From the NCBI GenBank assembly GCA_964016985.1, contig OZ024821.1, positions 122,572,035-122,636,034 of the forward strand: a stretch of DNA of 64,000 nt, written 5' to 3'. Below, in pieces: positions 1 through 10,200 of this stretch (the first letter of the stretch is position 1; each line of letters starts with the position of its first letter). The DNA is from Anodontia alba. Taxonomy: Eukaryota > Mollusca > Bivalvia > Lucinida > Lucinidae. The notes beneath the pieces are model-generated. The model was not told the DNA's origin and searched no databases. It saw only the letters and a list, made by a program, of their open reading frames with translations. A program made the position numbers and the translations under genes.

Positions 1-1110
1 TTCCTCATGTACCTTTTCTCTAAGAAAAAGTATCAGATTAGTACCATTAAGGGATATAGATCTATGATATCTAATACTCTTAAATTTAAGACTGGTAACA
101 GAATCGGTTCTAACCCTGTCTTATCAGAATGAATAAGATCTTTTGAATTACAACGTGCTGTACAAAGATCTCTTTCTCCTAAATGGGATTTATCTTGGGT
201 CTTAGTCTGTCTACAGAAAGCCCCATATGAACCTTTACATAAGGCGTCTAGAGCCGGCCTTGGTGGCTCAGTTGGATGCGCGTCCGACTGGAGACCAGGA
301 GGTTGCGGGTTCGACCCCCGCCGAGGTCGGCAACATTCTTTCGTGGAGATTGATCATGAAATATTTTCTACGATCATTCTCTCCCTTCCGCTGATTCAAG
401 AAGGGCAGTTGTCAGTTTCTGGCGAAAGTATATGCACAATACTGGTTAACCGCTTGGAGGACTAAGTCTGCACAGTAAACGTGTGGTTAGGTAAACTGAC
501 CGCGCTCGACATGACCCCATTGGGTTGACTGGGCCGTAAAACCTCAACACAAACAAATATAAGGCGTCTAAGCTCCATGTTACGTTAAAGACAGCCTTTC
601 TCTTAGCTCTTGCCACTGCCAAAAGATGTAGCGAGATTCATGCCCTGACAATGGATGCAAATCATTTAAGATTCATCGGTATTTCTGATAGGCCAAGAAT
701 CAGCTTCCGTTCATTTGCCCAGATCCTATAATTATCCCTAATCTAGCTCGTATATGTAAAAGGGAACACTCGGATAGACTTTTATGCCCGATAAGTGCCT
801 TAAAATCCTATCTTAATATGACTAGACCTTATCGTCAAAATAGAACTACACTATTTCTACCAGTTAAAGGCAAACAAGATATATCTAAATCCTCTGTCTC
901 GAGATGGATATCATACTATTAAGCTTGCCTACAGGAAACTCACCCGTAAAGATTTTCCTTTCTTAAAGATTAAAGCCGATGAAGTTAGGGCTTAAGCTTC
1001 CTCTTGGGCCTTTTTCGATAAAGTTCCGCTCAGTGAGATTCTAAAAGCAGCGGTATGGGATCGATCTTCTACTTTTGCTAAGTTTTATCTGCAACTTAAA
1101 AAGTGGTGGT
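1..1110 (+). pseudogene. DIRS-like tyrosine recombinase remnant, split by a SINE
   Basis: Decayed integrase of the tyrosine-recombinase type carried by DIRS-like retrotransposons, which joins circular element DNA to the genome. Frame 1 reads openly to a TGA at 130-132 and on to the SINE at 251; after the SINE and its 12-bp target duplication the same protein resumes from 561. The first catalytic arginine lies in KRCSEIHAL (AGA at 624-626). The second is in ADEVRA (AGG at 987-989), where the histidine usual in this box is replaced. The presumed nucleophile is in FAKFYLQL (TAT at 1086-1088). Stops at 130-132 and 993-995 and a one-base shift near 905-912 show it is dead. The N-terminal part lies outside the window. 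Reverse transcriptase and RNase H are not visible here. Assignment to DIRS rather than a related YR element is by recall of the motif style. Confidence 0.8.
251..558 (+). mobile_element. tRNA-derived SINE, copy 1, inserted in the recombinase
   Basis: About 308 bp. The tRNA-like head has an A-box-like TGGCTCAGTTGG and a B-box GGTTCGACCCC. The first and last 7 bases of the head can pair as an acceptor-like stem with one G-T pair. A conserved body ends in (ACAAA)n. It is flanked by a perfect 12-bp duplication ATAAGGCGTCTA at 239-250 and 559-570, as expected for LINE-mediated retroposition. The head looks closest to an arginine-type tRNA, but that is weak. Confidence 0.9.
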
Positions 1111-1160
1111 GGTGGTGGTGGTGTGTGTGTGTGGGGGGGGGGGGGGGAAGGGGGGGGGGG
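1103..1160. repeat. GGT/GT/G-rich low-complexity tract
   Basis: (GGT)n passes into (GT)n and then two long G runs separated by AA. It directly follows the recombinase remnant and could form G-quadruplex DNA. It is also the kind of tract where assemblies err. Confidence 0.9.
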
Positions 1161-1400
1161 CAAGTTGTAAGTGCCTTGGATGCCTGAGGACGACTAACAG
1201 CCTCCAAACACTATAATACATAGTATATTAAGGTAATTAATATATTATATGTATTTTGGAATTAGTTTATTCTTGAGATTTATATCAAGAATGAGCTTAT
1301 CCTAAGAGTTTCCTGAGCCTTAATCTAGAAGTGGAGGGATCTACTTGTTTTTGTGCTAGAATTGGGAGCTCCTTTATATTTTAATAATATTTTAACAAGA

Positions 1401-1642
1401 AATACTTAACCTATAGATAAGATAATCCCGCCTCCCTATCCCCGCTAAACTCTATCCTTTAGGATTTTACCATCAAAGAAAATGACACGTGATCAAAAGA
1501 GCGGGAGAAAATGACGTCACACACGTGACTGCCTTAGGGACCTTCTGGATTAAGACTGTATGGGACGACGTTACTGTCGTTTTTTTCTGTGGAAAGGTAT
1601 GATAGCAGAATAGAATAGCACATTATCTATAGGTTAAGTATT
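1401..1642. repeat. Element with 20-bp perfect inverted ends
   Basis: AATACTTAACCTATAGATAA at 1401-1420 is the exact reverse complement of 1623-1642. The 242-bp unit lies about 290 bp downstream of the recombinase remnant, so it may be terminal or internal complementary sequence of that DIRS-like element, or an independent MITE. Confidence 0.6.
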
Positions 1643-2279
1643 GCTTGTTTAAATATGTTTTACTTTTAAAAACTTAATTTTCAGGCGGGGCCATCCGTGT
1701 CCTTTGGACACATTTCTCGTTCTATATAATCTACTTATTTTGTTTGGATACAGCATTATTGCTTAGCTAAATGTTTTAGCTTCGGATTCCAGCAATAACC
1801 AGGTATATTTAACATTGAACTTGAATATGAGCAGACAGTAATTGAACCCTGGTCCTGCTGAACCCGGATATGCCCTGTCCTTGCAAATTGTATAGATCAA
1901 GATAGGTCGGAAGCCTACTAATCTGGATCTGCACTGTTTGTCATTCAGTATGTGAATTTTTATGAAAAACCTGGATCAACCAATCTGGTTGGCTGACAAT
2001 TAGAAGTGGGCGTGGCATCGTAATTCATTCAGCGCAACACGGGTTAAACGTGCGTTTATAGTCCCTTCATACGAAGTATGATGAAGGGGGTATATAGCTT
2101 GTAGTTTGGGAGTGTCTCATTCGTTCTTTTTTTTTCCATAATTTGAATTCCTTTGAGCTAAATTCAAATGAAATCGATATGACGGCTTAACCTAGGAAAA
2201 CACAGGTTTGGTTTTAATTCTGAAAATAGCATTCACTTGTTTACTGACCCGAGTTATGAAATCGGTTATGTTTGTTTTA
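1643..2279. other. No gene seen; flank with one small hairpin
   Basis: No coding signal. A short hairpin CTTCATACGAAGTATGATGAAG lies near 2066-2090, followed by TATATAG. Otherwise this is unrecognised AT-rich flank. Confidence 0.4.
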
Positions 2280-2475
2280 CCTCACCTCATCTTTGGGACT
2301 ATGCAAATTTGTTCTAGACATGGGTAGTTAGAGCCATTGAGGGTTAATCCTAGCATCGGGTCAGGAGGCAAATGGGGGATGATTTAGTGATGTCTTTTTT
2401 ATCTTCTGAAAAAATAATGGTATGTTGTGTGTATTATTATCGCATTGATGAAGAGGTGATTATGGGATTCCAGCA
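2280..2475 (+). mobile_element. Family B MITE fragment
   Basis: Shares the family B left half (GGGTTAATC, GTCAGGAGGCAAATGG, then a TATGTTGTGTGTA hairpin start), but the hairpin is degraded and no right end is visible. Confidence 0.6.
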
Positions 2476-2699
2476 GGGGGTGGTAAAGAGGCCATCTTTG
2501 GGGTAATTGATATTTTGGCGGGATATTCCCTATGGATCAAATGAATAAGCCATTACAAAATTCGCTCAGGGGCCTCTCCTTGTCTATTATTGATTGACAG
2601 TATCCTAGGTTTTGTTGTGCACAGTCTTTTATCAGTGATAAGACTAATGACCGAAACACATCTTATTTTTTGTGTCTTTAACCTTTCTCTGGGCAGCAG

Positions 2700-2860
2700 A
2701 TGACATAATCTTTTTTTTAATTTTACAAGAAAAAAGGCTTTGATATTTCGTGCAAATTGTCTCCTCAAGAGATCAAAGCCTATTTTCTGGGGAAAAAGAA
2801 TATATTTCATAATGTCATATGCTGAAAATTTTACTCAGAGTGCTAAGCATTAAAGAAATC
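2700..2860. mobile_element. Family F palindromic repeat, degraded
   Basis: Contains GCAAATTGTCTCC and the terminal block TGCTGAAAATTTTACTCAG shared with other F copies. The right hairpin arm is partly lost. Confidence 0.6.
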
Positions 2861-3016
2861 AATTTGGCCCCTTAGGGAGCATGCAAAGACGTACCTTTAA
2901 ACGCATCCTAACGTAGTAAAATAGATTTCTTCAAGGTAAGCCCCTTTGTAAAGAGGCAACAAAATGAATTCCATTTGAAAAGAGAACAGAATCATCCAGC
3001 TTAGATTTCTTTTTTT

Positions 3017-3295
3017 CATTACGCAAACACGCCTATTCAAATATATTGAAAATTTCACCACCAAAAATTGAAAGTTTTCAGATAAAAAATTCTGATAGTT
3101 TTCATATTTCTGCTTAAAACACAGATTGTGGGTGCTCGTTAGAACCGCCTCGCCGAGGCGGTTCTAACGAGTACCCACAATCTATGTTTTTAAGCAGAAA
3201 TAAGGTAAATAATGTATACACCTGTGAACCCCAGTTTTACTATATAAAAGTGGGGTTTAAGGGGGTCAAAATTATATAGGTATGTTTTCGTGATG
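3017..3295. mobile_element. Family A MITE, copy 1
   Basis: Ends CATTACGCAAACACGCCTAT and its approximate complement ...GGTATGTTTTCGTGATG. A central near loop-free hairpin has arms containing GGGTACTCGTTAGAACCGCC. The right half also holds AAACCCCA/TGGGGTTT inverted blocks. Confidence 0.9.
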
Positions 3296-3352
3296 TTTCA
3301 CATGTGTATTCATATACCGTTTTCGTCGGGCTATCATTTTTCGTCGTATTAA

Positions 3353-3556
3353 GACCGTACTTCGTGTTTGTGGTATTTCGTGGGTATCTTCACTTGTATT
3401 CTTATAAAGAATACTAGTGAAGATACCCACGAAACACCACAATCACGTAGGACCGTGCTTCGTGATTGTGGTATTTTGTGGGTATCTTCACTTGTATTCT
3501 TATAAAGAATACAAATGAAGATACCCACGTAATACCACAATCACGAAGTACGGTCC
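3353..3556. repeat. Two large palindromes in head-to-tail tandem
   Basis: Two roughly 103-bp palindromes occupy about 3353-3452 and 3450-3556. Each arm runs from GACCGTRCTTCGTG through GTGGGTATCTTCACTTG to a central TTCTTATAAAGAA, and back. The two copies share the junction sequence and differ at a few positions. There is no coding signal; the reading frames across it are by-products of symmetry. Confidence 0.85.
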
Positions 3557-3739
3557 TGTCTAATTTGCTTTCTTTTTAATGAAACTGTTTTTTTTTTTTT
3601 TTTTTGGTTTTATGATTTACGAAATATACAAGCATTTTGGTGTTCTAAGTTAAGACAGAAAATCCCGATTGAAGTCAATGATAATGAATACGGTGTAATT
3701 CAGTAGACGATAAATTGGTGATATGTTTTTCTTATTTTT

Positions 3740-3862
3740 CTGACATTTCTGCAAATTATCTCCAATGGCAATGTCAAAACCTGTTTTCTAGGGAAAATGA
3801 GCATTTTTTTTTTTTTAATGTCGTCTGCTGAAATGTTTTCTCAGAGTGCTGAGCGTTAAAGT
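3740..3862. mobile_element. Family F fragment (right half)
   Basis: Starts within the hairpin (CAAATTATCTCCAATGG) and runs to the F end block GTCGTCTGCTGAAAT and TCTCAGAGTGCTGAGCG. The left hairpin arm is missing. Confidence 0.65.
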
Positions 3863-4283
3863 AGAGAACGTGAAGGAAGAGCGATAACCATTAACGAATC
3901 ATTTTCTAGAAAATAAAAGAGTTATCTCTTCTTTCTCGACACACACACATACACAGATAAGTTCAGCACCTATCCAACTTCCCATCATTCTAGCCAGCTA
4001 AAATGTGTTTTCTTTGTGTGGCTGGACCTCCATATATTAAAGTAAAGCTCAATCGCAGTTAAACAATCCGAAATGGTATAAACGCCATGGTCAATAACTT
4101 TTTCTGGCAATTGTTCGACAGAAAAGAAAACTGATATAGCTTTTGCAGTTTACTCACTCCATACATAAAGAGAAACGTATTTGTCTGAAACGAGTATGAA
4201 ATTACATAAAAAGTGCAGGCTTATCTGCACATTCGTCATGTTCCGAAGAGCTCTGGATATTTGGTTGTTTCAGCAGATTCAGC
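3863..4283. other. No gene seen
   Basis: AT-rich flank with no recognised repeat end, hairpin or coding signal. Confidence 0.4.
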
Positions 4284-4297
4284 ATATATGGGTGTGT

Positions 4298-4612
4298 TTG
4301 TTTGTTTGTGTTGAAGTTTTACGGCCCAGTCAACCCAATGGGGTCATGTCGAGCGCGGTCAGTTTTCCTAGCCACACGTTTACTGGGCAGGCTTAGTCCT
4401 CTAAGCAGTTGACCAGTATTGTGCACATTCTTTCGCCAGAAACTGACAACTGCCCTTCTTGAACCAGCGGAAGGGAGAGAATGATGGTAGAAAATATTTC
4501 ATGATATCAACCTCCACGAAAGAATGTTGCCGACCTTGGTGGGGGTTGAACCCGCGACCTCCTGGTCTCTAGTCGGACGGCGCATCCAACTGAGCCATCG
4601 AGGCCGGCCTAT
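4298..4612 (-). mobile_element. tRNA-derived SINE, copy 2
   Basis: Full-length copy on the minus strand: the CAAA-type tail reads as TTTG at the left, the tRNA-like head with A and B boxes is at the right. Flanked by a 14-bp duplication ATATATGGGYGTGT (4284-4297 and 4613-4626, one mismatch). The body matches copy 1 throughout. Confidence 0.9.
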
Positions 4613-4703
4613 ATATATGGGCGTGTACTCATTTGGTAGAATTTGAGCCATATTTGACAATGGAGATAACCTTTGTACGAGCGTAACTTCATGTTTGCTT
4701 TCC

Positions 4704-5420
4704 TGCACACCAAGCCCTTTCTGAAGAGGTCTACTCTACAAGGAGCAAATTCTTTCCTTTTAGAGTAGACCTTTGTGAGCAAAGAAGATGTTGCAGTATG
4801 GCGAGGATTTCCCTGATTGCCACAGGCGTTGAAGACCAGATTTCAGAAATTACAATATTCATCCATTTATAATTTTTATAACAACTTTAATGAAACACGT
4901 TCAATTTTGCATTTTAACCGGAAATGAGAAAGAGAATTCAAGGCAGATATACCAGACATGCGCACAGATTGTATTCATTTAGCCATAATTTCCAGTCAGT
5001 GTTGTGCTCTCGTCATCCTGATGCAAGAAATATTTCCCAAAGAGAAAGGTAACTAAATTTAATTCCCATTATTTGAACATGGTATTAATTTAGGTGTTTT
5101 GGGGGTGGGGAAAACAGAACTGAATTATTTCCTCGTAATAATAAGCCATAAGCATAAATTTTCCTTTTGTGCTATGAGTCAGCCATCGGGCTACCGGAAT
5201 ATATAATAAAAATTTGAATATTGTAATTTCTGAATTCTGGCCTTCAACACCTGGGCCAGTTAGGGCAAATCCTCGCCTTATTGCAATATCTCCTTTCGTT
5301 TGGAGTATACCCCTTTTCTGAAGTGAGCAAAATCTTTCCTTGTAGAGTAAACCCCTTTCCAGAACGGAGGTAAAAGTTTTTTGGCAAAGTGGCTTCCCCT
5401 GAAAGTCTATCCTGTCCCAT
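4704..5420. mobile_element. Long inverted structure built on family J
   Basis: 4786-4866 (GGCGAGGATTTCCCT ... AGAAATTACAATATTCA) is inverted at about 5215-5300. Both arms are bordered by J-type motifs (TCTACTCTA, GAGCAAATTCTTTCC, TAGAGTAGACC). Arms differ by scattered substitutions, so this is an old foldback of about 700 bp. Confidence 0.65.
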
Positions 5421-5569
5421 CAATTGCTGAAATTAAGTGGAATTGATATATCTTCAGCATATGCGTAGCGCTCATTACGCACACTACGCATGTGCTTAAC
5501 ATGCGTAGGAAAATATTTATAATAGAGTAGCATAAACATATAATAGTTTGCTTCTTTACCACATGGCCT

Positions 5570-5650
5570 CGTCTTAAAGGAAATTATTTGCTCCCAGAGA
5601 GAGCAAACTCTTTCTTTACAGAGTAGCCCCTATTTTGAAGCGAGTCCAGG
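5570..5650. mobile_element. Family J hairpin fragment
   Basis: Degenerate hairpin TTTGCTCCCAGAGAGAGCAAA with AAGGAAAT/CTTTCTTT flanks and a CCCCTATTTTGAAG end block, as in better copies at 25779 and 38215. Confidence 0.6.
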
Positions 5651-5688
5651 CATAGTTTTCTGATTTTTCTTGGGTGTTAGTAAAAATA

Positions 5689-6032
5689 CAGTAAACTCTC
5701 GTTACAACGATAGCATTTGTTCCCCAAAACGTTGTCATTAAAATGAATTTGCTATTGTATAGAATACTTAATGAGCAGATTGTTACGTAAGAAAGATTTT
5801 TTTGTTCTTATTTCCTCATAGAACATATGTTTTGGATATTTGTTAGAATCGCCTCACTGAGGCGATTCTAACAAATATCCAAAACATATGTTTTTTTAAA
5901 GTATTAAATATAAAATTCTTGCATTATTTGTGACTACTTGCTACCTCTTAAGCGAAAGTTTCGTGACAGTCAAAATGTCATTATAATGAATTTTGTCGTT
6001 GTATCAGATGTCGGTATAAAGAGGGTTGACTG
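5689..6032. mobile_element. Family D MITE, copy 1
   Basis: Begins CAGTAAACTCTCGTTACAAC, ends GGGTTGACTG, and is bounded by TA on both sides (5687-5688, 6033-6034), as in Tc1/pogo-type insertions. The central perfect hairpin has arms TTTGTTAGAATCGCCTCA and complement. Lies between two J fragments, so it probably inserted into a J element. Confidence 0.85.
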
Positions 6033-6054
6033 TAATTCCGGTCTGGCTACGCCT

Positions 6055-6195
6055 CTGTTCAGGGAGGTAACGCTATCAAAACTGATTTGCCACCTTCCTC
6101 AAAAGAGGGCTGTTCTACAAGGAATGAATTTGCTCTCCTTCCTTTTAGAGTAGCCCCCTTTTTCAGTTGCTTGGTGTGCAGGAAAGCATACAAAA
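6055..6195. mobile_element. Family J fragment
   Basis: CAAAAGAGGGCTGTTCTAC, GAATTTGCTCTCC, CTTTTAGAGTAGCCCCC and GTGTGCAGGAAAGC match other J copies. Probably the second half of the J element interrupted by D at 5689-6032. Confidence 0.6.
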
Positions 6196-6322
6196 CGGCA
6201 AAAAAGTTGTCTCCCTTTTACAAAATGATGGTCGAAATTCTACCAAATATCAAGTCAACATAAAGGGCATTAGAAGATCCAATATAACTGTATATGTATA
6301 AATATATGTATATATAAATACT

Positions 6323-6355
<33 letters not shown>

Positions 6356-6408
6356 TGCGTGTGTGTAGGGGTAGGTGGGCTGGTGTGTGTGGAGATTGAG
6401 AGACAGCC

Positions 6409-6440
<32 letters not shown>
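6323..6440. repeat. (GT)n/(GCGT)n and (GA)n microsatellites
   Basis: GT repeats with a GCGT block at 6323-6366, then (GA)n at about 6409-6440. Confidence 0.9.
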
Positions 6441-6442
<2 letters not shown>

Positions 6443-6651
6443 GGAGAGACAGAGAGATATAATGGAGACAGACTAACATCCTTACATGAACGGTCTTGTC
6501 CTTAAAAACACAACATTTCAGCCATATTATGTGCTTACAATCCTTTTCTGACGACTTTAAACGAATTCCACCGAACATATTTCGGTAATAGTCGTCATCA
6601 TTATTTCCGTATTATATTGGCTTCGGAAGCTTTTATTGTTTTCGTAGTGAA

Positions 6652-6838
6652 ACACTTAGCATACTGAGTAAAACATTCAACAGACGACATTTTGAAATAT
6701 TTTCTTGTTTTCCTTAGAAAAAGGTTTGACATTTCATGCAAATTGTCTTATCGGGAGACAATTTGCATGAAATGCCAAAAAAATCTTTTCTAGAGAAAAT
6801 AAGGAAAATCTGCTGAATTTGCCCAGGGAGTGGTAAAG
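6652..6838. mobile_element. Family F element, near complete
   Basis: Starts at an ATACTGAGTAAAACATTCA/CAGACGACAT block, ends CTGCTGAATTTGCCCAGGGA. Central hairpin arms TTTCATGCAAATTGTC / GACAATTTGCATGAAA are separated by only a few bases. Confidence 0.8.
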
Positions 6839-7047
6839 GTGAAATGTATGCATGGATTTTCGTTCAATATTCTTTCTTCCTCAAGGGCAGTATCCTTAAG
6901 ACTCTGGAAACAATTTACGGAAACTCTGTTTCAGCATGAAGTGTTGATAAGTTCGTGATTTCTGGCCTTTAATTTCTCTTGACATATCATATATGTAAGT
7001 ACCATATGTTTTGGTCACGTGACCTCACCCTGTGCAAACTCAGGGCC

Positions 7048-7275
7048 AAATCAGTAGACAATCACTGGATGATAAGTTTTCTTAGTTTTCTCAGAAAATA
7101 GGGTTTGACATTTCATGTGAATTGTCACCTAAGGAGACAATTCGCATGAAATGTCAAATCCTATTTTTTAGAAATCAATGGACATGAAATTTCAATACTG
7201 TTTTGAAGGGGTGGGGTGGGGAAGGAGAAAAGCTATTTTAAAATGCTGTCTGCAGCTGTAGAAGTCCTAGCATGT
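7048..7275. mobile_element. Family F element with extra 3' sequence
   Basis: Hairpin GACATTTCATGTGAATTGTC / GACAATTCGCATGAAATGTC sits inside the AAAATAGG/CCTATTTT flanks typical of F. The right half is interrupted by a G-rich insertion before GTCTGCAGC. Confidence 0.7.
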
Positions 7276-7701
7276 AAAATGTTAACTTGATTGCATTCGC
7301 ATGCGCCTTAAGTCTCCCGCCATGCCTGAAGTTCTCATCATCTCTGCTGATTAAGCAGGCTGATTTTTAAAAAAATGAGAATAGCACAGCTTGCTGACAT
7401 AATTACCATGTGTATAAGCTTTATTATGAACTGGGCGTACATAATGGTTTTTACATTTATCAGTAAAAAAAAAGCGCTCCTTGTGATTTTTCCGCTTCTA
7501 AGGGAGGGAAATCTTGCTGTCTTATTTTTTCCTAATGGGCGTTAGTTTGGGAGTTGCGTTTCAATATGCGCCCAATCGGTCTTTCCTTTTTTATATTTCT
7601 TATGTGAAATACTAGTATATTGAAGGAGCTGAAATGCCCAGTGGAACAATAATACAAAATAAATGGAGAGTAATAATTTAGATTATTATAAGACTACAGG
7701 T

Positions 7702-7980
7702 CATAAATATGAAAACACGACTATTCAAATATATAGAAAATTTCACCTCCAAAAACTGAAAATTTTAAGATAAAAAATCCGATATTTTCATATTTCTGCT
7801 CAAAACATAGATTGTGGGTACTCGTTAGAACCGCCTCGGCGAGGCGGTTCTAACGAGGGCCCACAATCTATGTTTTGAGCATTAATAAGAAAAATAATGT
7901 ATACCCCTATAAACCTCAGTTTTATTATATAAAAATGGGGTTTAAGGGTATCAAAATTATATAGGCATGTTTCCGTGATG
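7702..7980. mobile_element. Family A MITE, copy 2
   Basis: Degenerate left end CATAAATATGAAAACACG, right end GGCATGTTTCCGTGATG. The central hairpin is perfect except for one change in the right arm (GAGGGCCCAC). Confidence 0.88.
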
Positions 7981-7999
7981 TCAAAGGAGCCCCATCTTC

Positions 8000-8212
8000 A
8001 GGAAACGAACCTTCTGACATGTTCGCCCATTGAAGACTCAAACCAACCTGCGTATCCGCGCAGTCTGATTAGAGTCTTCGTTATCCAAGTGAAGAAACTT
8101 TGCATCCTTGGCTATCCAAAGTGAAGGGTCTGATCAGCTGTACGAATGCGCAGGCTGATCTGAATCTTCGCTTGGTGCACGCTGGACGTTTTCTGACGTT
8201 GCGGCTCAAAAA
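8000..8212. mobile_element. Family H element with two hairpins
   Basis: Two degenerate hairpins lie in series: TGCGTATCCGCGCAGTCTGA near 8050, and GATCAGCTGTACGAATGCGC near 8138. They are separated by a spacer shared with copies at 17117 and 17470. Ends are approximate. Confidence 0.7.
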
Positions 8213-8228
8213 CAGAATAAATAAGATA

Positions 8229-8594
8229 CCATATTCGACCTAATTACCACACATACCCCTATAAGCGCACAATCAAGCAATTCCGCAGTCTTCAAATTAC
8301 AGCCAGTTAACTTTTTGTCTACTTCTTTATAAAGGCATATGTTGTGGGTACTCATTTGAATTGCATCGACTTGTCGATGCTATTCAAATGAGTACTCACA
8401 ACATATGTTTTAATAATAAAAACAGAAAAAAAATCGCATAAACATCACCAAATAAGGCCTTTGCTGATATTTATTTTAAGGGCATCCTTTGTAGGCAGAG
8501 ACATATTTAAGGGCATCCTTAGTAGGCAGAGACATATTTTACCATAAGTTTTCCCAGTAGTTTTGAAAAACCTAAGCGCACAGGTCGAATACGA
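8229..8594. mobile_element. Family L MITE, copy 1
   Basis: Ends CCATATTCGACC and GGTCGAATACGA, flanked by TA. Central hairpin arms ACTCATTTGAATTGCATCGA / TCGATGCTATTCAAATGAGT lie inside CATATGTTGTGGG/CACAACATATG. Subterminal inverted blocks carry TATAAGCGCA. Confidence 0.85.
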
Positions 8595-8692
8595 TATGTC
8601 GCGAATACGATGACCTTAGCGCATACGCAAAGAGTGAATGCTTAGATCAGTCTGCTTGTCTATGCATAAGGGCCGTTACTTACCGTATTCGA

Positions 8693-8990
8693 CCAAATCA
8701 CCGCACATACCCCTATACCCGCACATTAATGCAATACCGTAGTCTCCAGAATACAACCCGTGTACTTTTTGTCTACTTCTTTAGAAAGGCATATGTCGTG
8801 GCACCCATTTGAATTGCATCGGCTTTTTAAAGAAAATCAGGACAAATCGCATAAACATCACCAAATAAGTCCTTTGCTGATCTTTTTTTTTTAAATGGAC
8901 TCTTATAAGGTAGATATATATTTCACCACAAGTTTTCCAAGTAATTTTGAAAAATCTAAGCGCACAGTGCGGTAATTAGGTCGAATACGG
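8693..8990. mobile_element. Family L MITE, copy 2, hairpin lost
   Basis: Ends CCGTATTCGACC / GGTCGAATACGG, flanked by TA (8691-8692, 8991-8992). Only the left hairpin arm remains (CCCATTTGAATTGCATCGG); the right arm is deleted. Lies 98 bp from copy 1 in the same orientation. Confidence 0.85.
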
Positions 8991-9009
8991 TAGTTTGAAC
9001 ATTACGTTA

Positions 9010-9075
9010 ACAATCTTTGTAATGTGTATCCCCATGTTTTCCCATATTATAGAGTGAAAACGTGGGCATGCAGTA
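9010..9075. mobile_element. Family W fragment
   Basis: TGTAATGTGTATCCCCATG, CATATTATAGAGTGAAAAC and GTATACAT recur at 36375, 39890, 42480, 43760 and 50750. No complete termini are seen in this window. Confidence 0.5.
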
Positions 9076-9149
9076 TACATTTCAAGACTAATTTTCATAC
9101 GTTTTTTTTTTTTTTTTTTTTCGTTAAAACTGTAACACTCTATTTGGTC

Positions 9150-9700
9150 TATTCCCATTTGGTCTTCTGTTTTTATTCCGATTTCTTTGTCTATTCCATT
9201 TCTGAAGGTTATTCCCATTTCGTCTACTTTTTATTTTTCTATATAATGACCAAGGTCTGGACCAAAGCTGATCTGGACCAACTGTTGAAATTAATATTGA
9301 TATGTAATTATAAATTAAATACATGTTTGATTAATATTGATAAGTTCTCAAGTCTGATCTGAGTCTACACTAGTTGATTTGCCTGATTGCCATGTTTTCC
9401 ATACAAAATAGATGAGTGTGGATATTAAACAAAACAGGCATACCAACAGGGTGGAACCAGACTAACTTCCTTAAGTCTGATCTGGATCTACACTGATTGC
9501 TTTGCCTGATTGTCAAGTTTTCTATACAAAATATGTAATATAGGTTAATACCAGCATTGTGATCTTGAACAGGCAACATGGATATAAAAATATCCCAAGT
9601 AAACGGAATGGGAATGTGTGAATAGACAAACTGGGAAAAAACTGTCAAAATAGTAGACGAAATGGGAATGGACGAAATTGGAATAAACCGTTCTAAAACC
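9150..9700. mobile_element. Element with repeated CCCATTTCGTC subterminal motif
   Basis: ATTCCCATTTCGTCTAC near 9209 is inverted near 9651 (GTAGACGAAATGGGAAT), with further degenerate copies at both ends. Inside, a roughly 65-bp direct repeat (TGATTTGCCTGATTGCCATG near 9373 and 9497) lies about 122 bp apart. Exact ends not resolved. Confidence 0.6.
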
Positions 9701-9789
9701 AGCTTTTCAATTTGTATGTTATTTCTAGCAATCCCTTTTGGGTAGATTGTTTACAGTCGAGCCTAAGTATACATACATCAAAATTTCCT

Positions 9790-10200
9790 TTTGTCCACGT
9801 GATAATCAGTGACCAATGAAATCAAACAGCACGTTTGTACGAAATACAAGTATCGGTTATTTATAGCCGCTCTATTCCTCTCACTGTGACATTCGGCGCT
9901 GCCTCTACGTGACTCGGTTGCCTGGTAGCGTTAAAAATCTGACCAGTCAGTCACTGTGACATCAGAGTGTCTTGTAAAGAGGGTTATCTCTAAAACCTGG
10001 ACTGGGACATTGACAAACAATGCAGACTCAGATCAGACGCCGAAGAACGCGGCGACTGATCAGAGTCTGCACTGTTTGCTTAAATAACATGACGTCAATG
10101 GTCAAATAAAACAGTCTTTAGTCCCCTTTCAGGACCATTTCCCAGCCTACACTCAAAGACAATCGACCCCTCAGTGCTGTCAGTGCTTTGATTACTGCAT
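9790..10200 (+). mobile_element. Family P repeat, copy 1, with promoter-like block and hairpin
   Basis: About 400 bp, present inverted at 23436-23760. Contains GACCAATGAAATCAAAC (CCAAT type, 9811) and TTATTTATAGCC (TATA type, 9857) about 45 bp apart, a TCACTGTGACATC pair, then a hairpin with arms GCAGACTCAGATCAG at 10014-10079, and a conserved tail CCCAGCCTACACTCAAAGAC. Confidence 0.7.

Noticed and set aside
252..330. A functional tRNA gene
   Set aside because: A and B boxes are present, but the sequence continues into a body and A-rich tail shared by three copies with target duplications; it is a SINE head.
9124..9362. Overlapping open frames on both strands
   Set aside because: AT-rich CCCATTTCGTC element and polyT; no coding signal.
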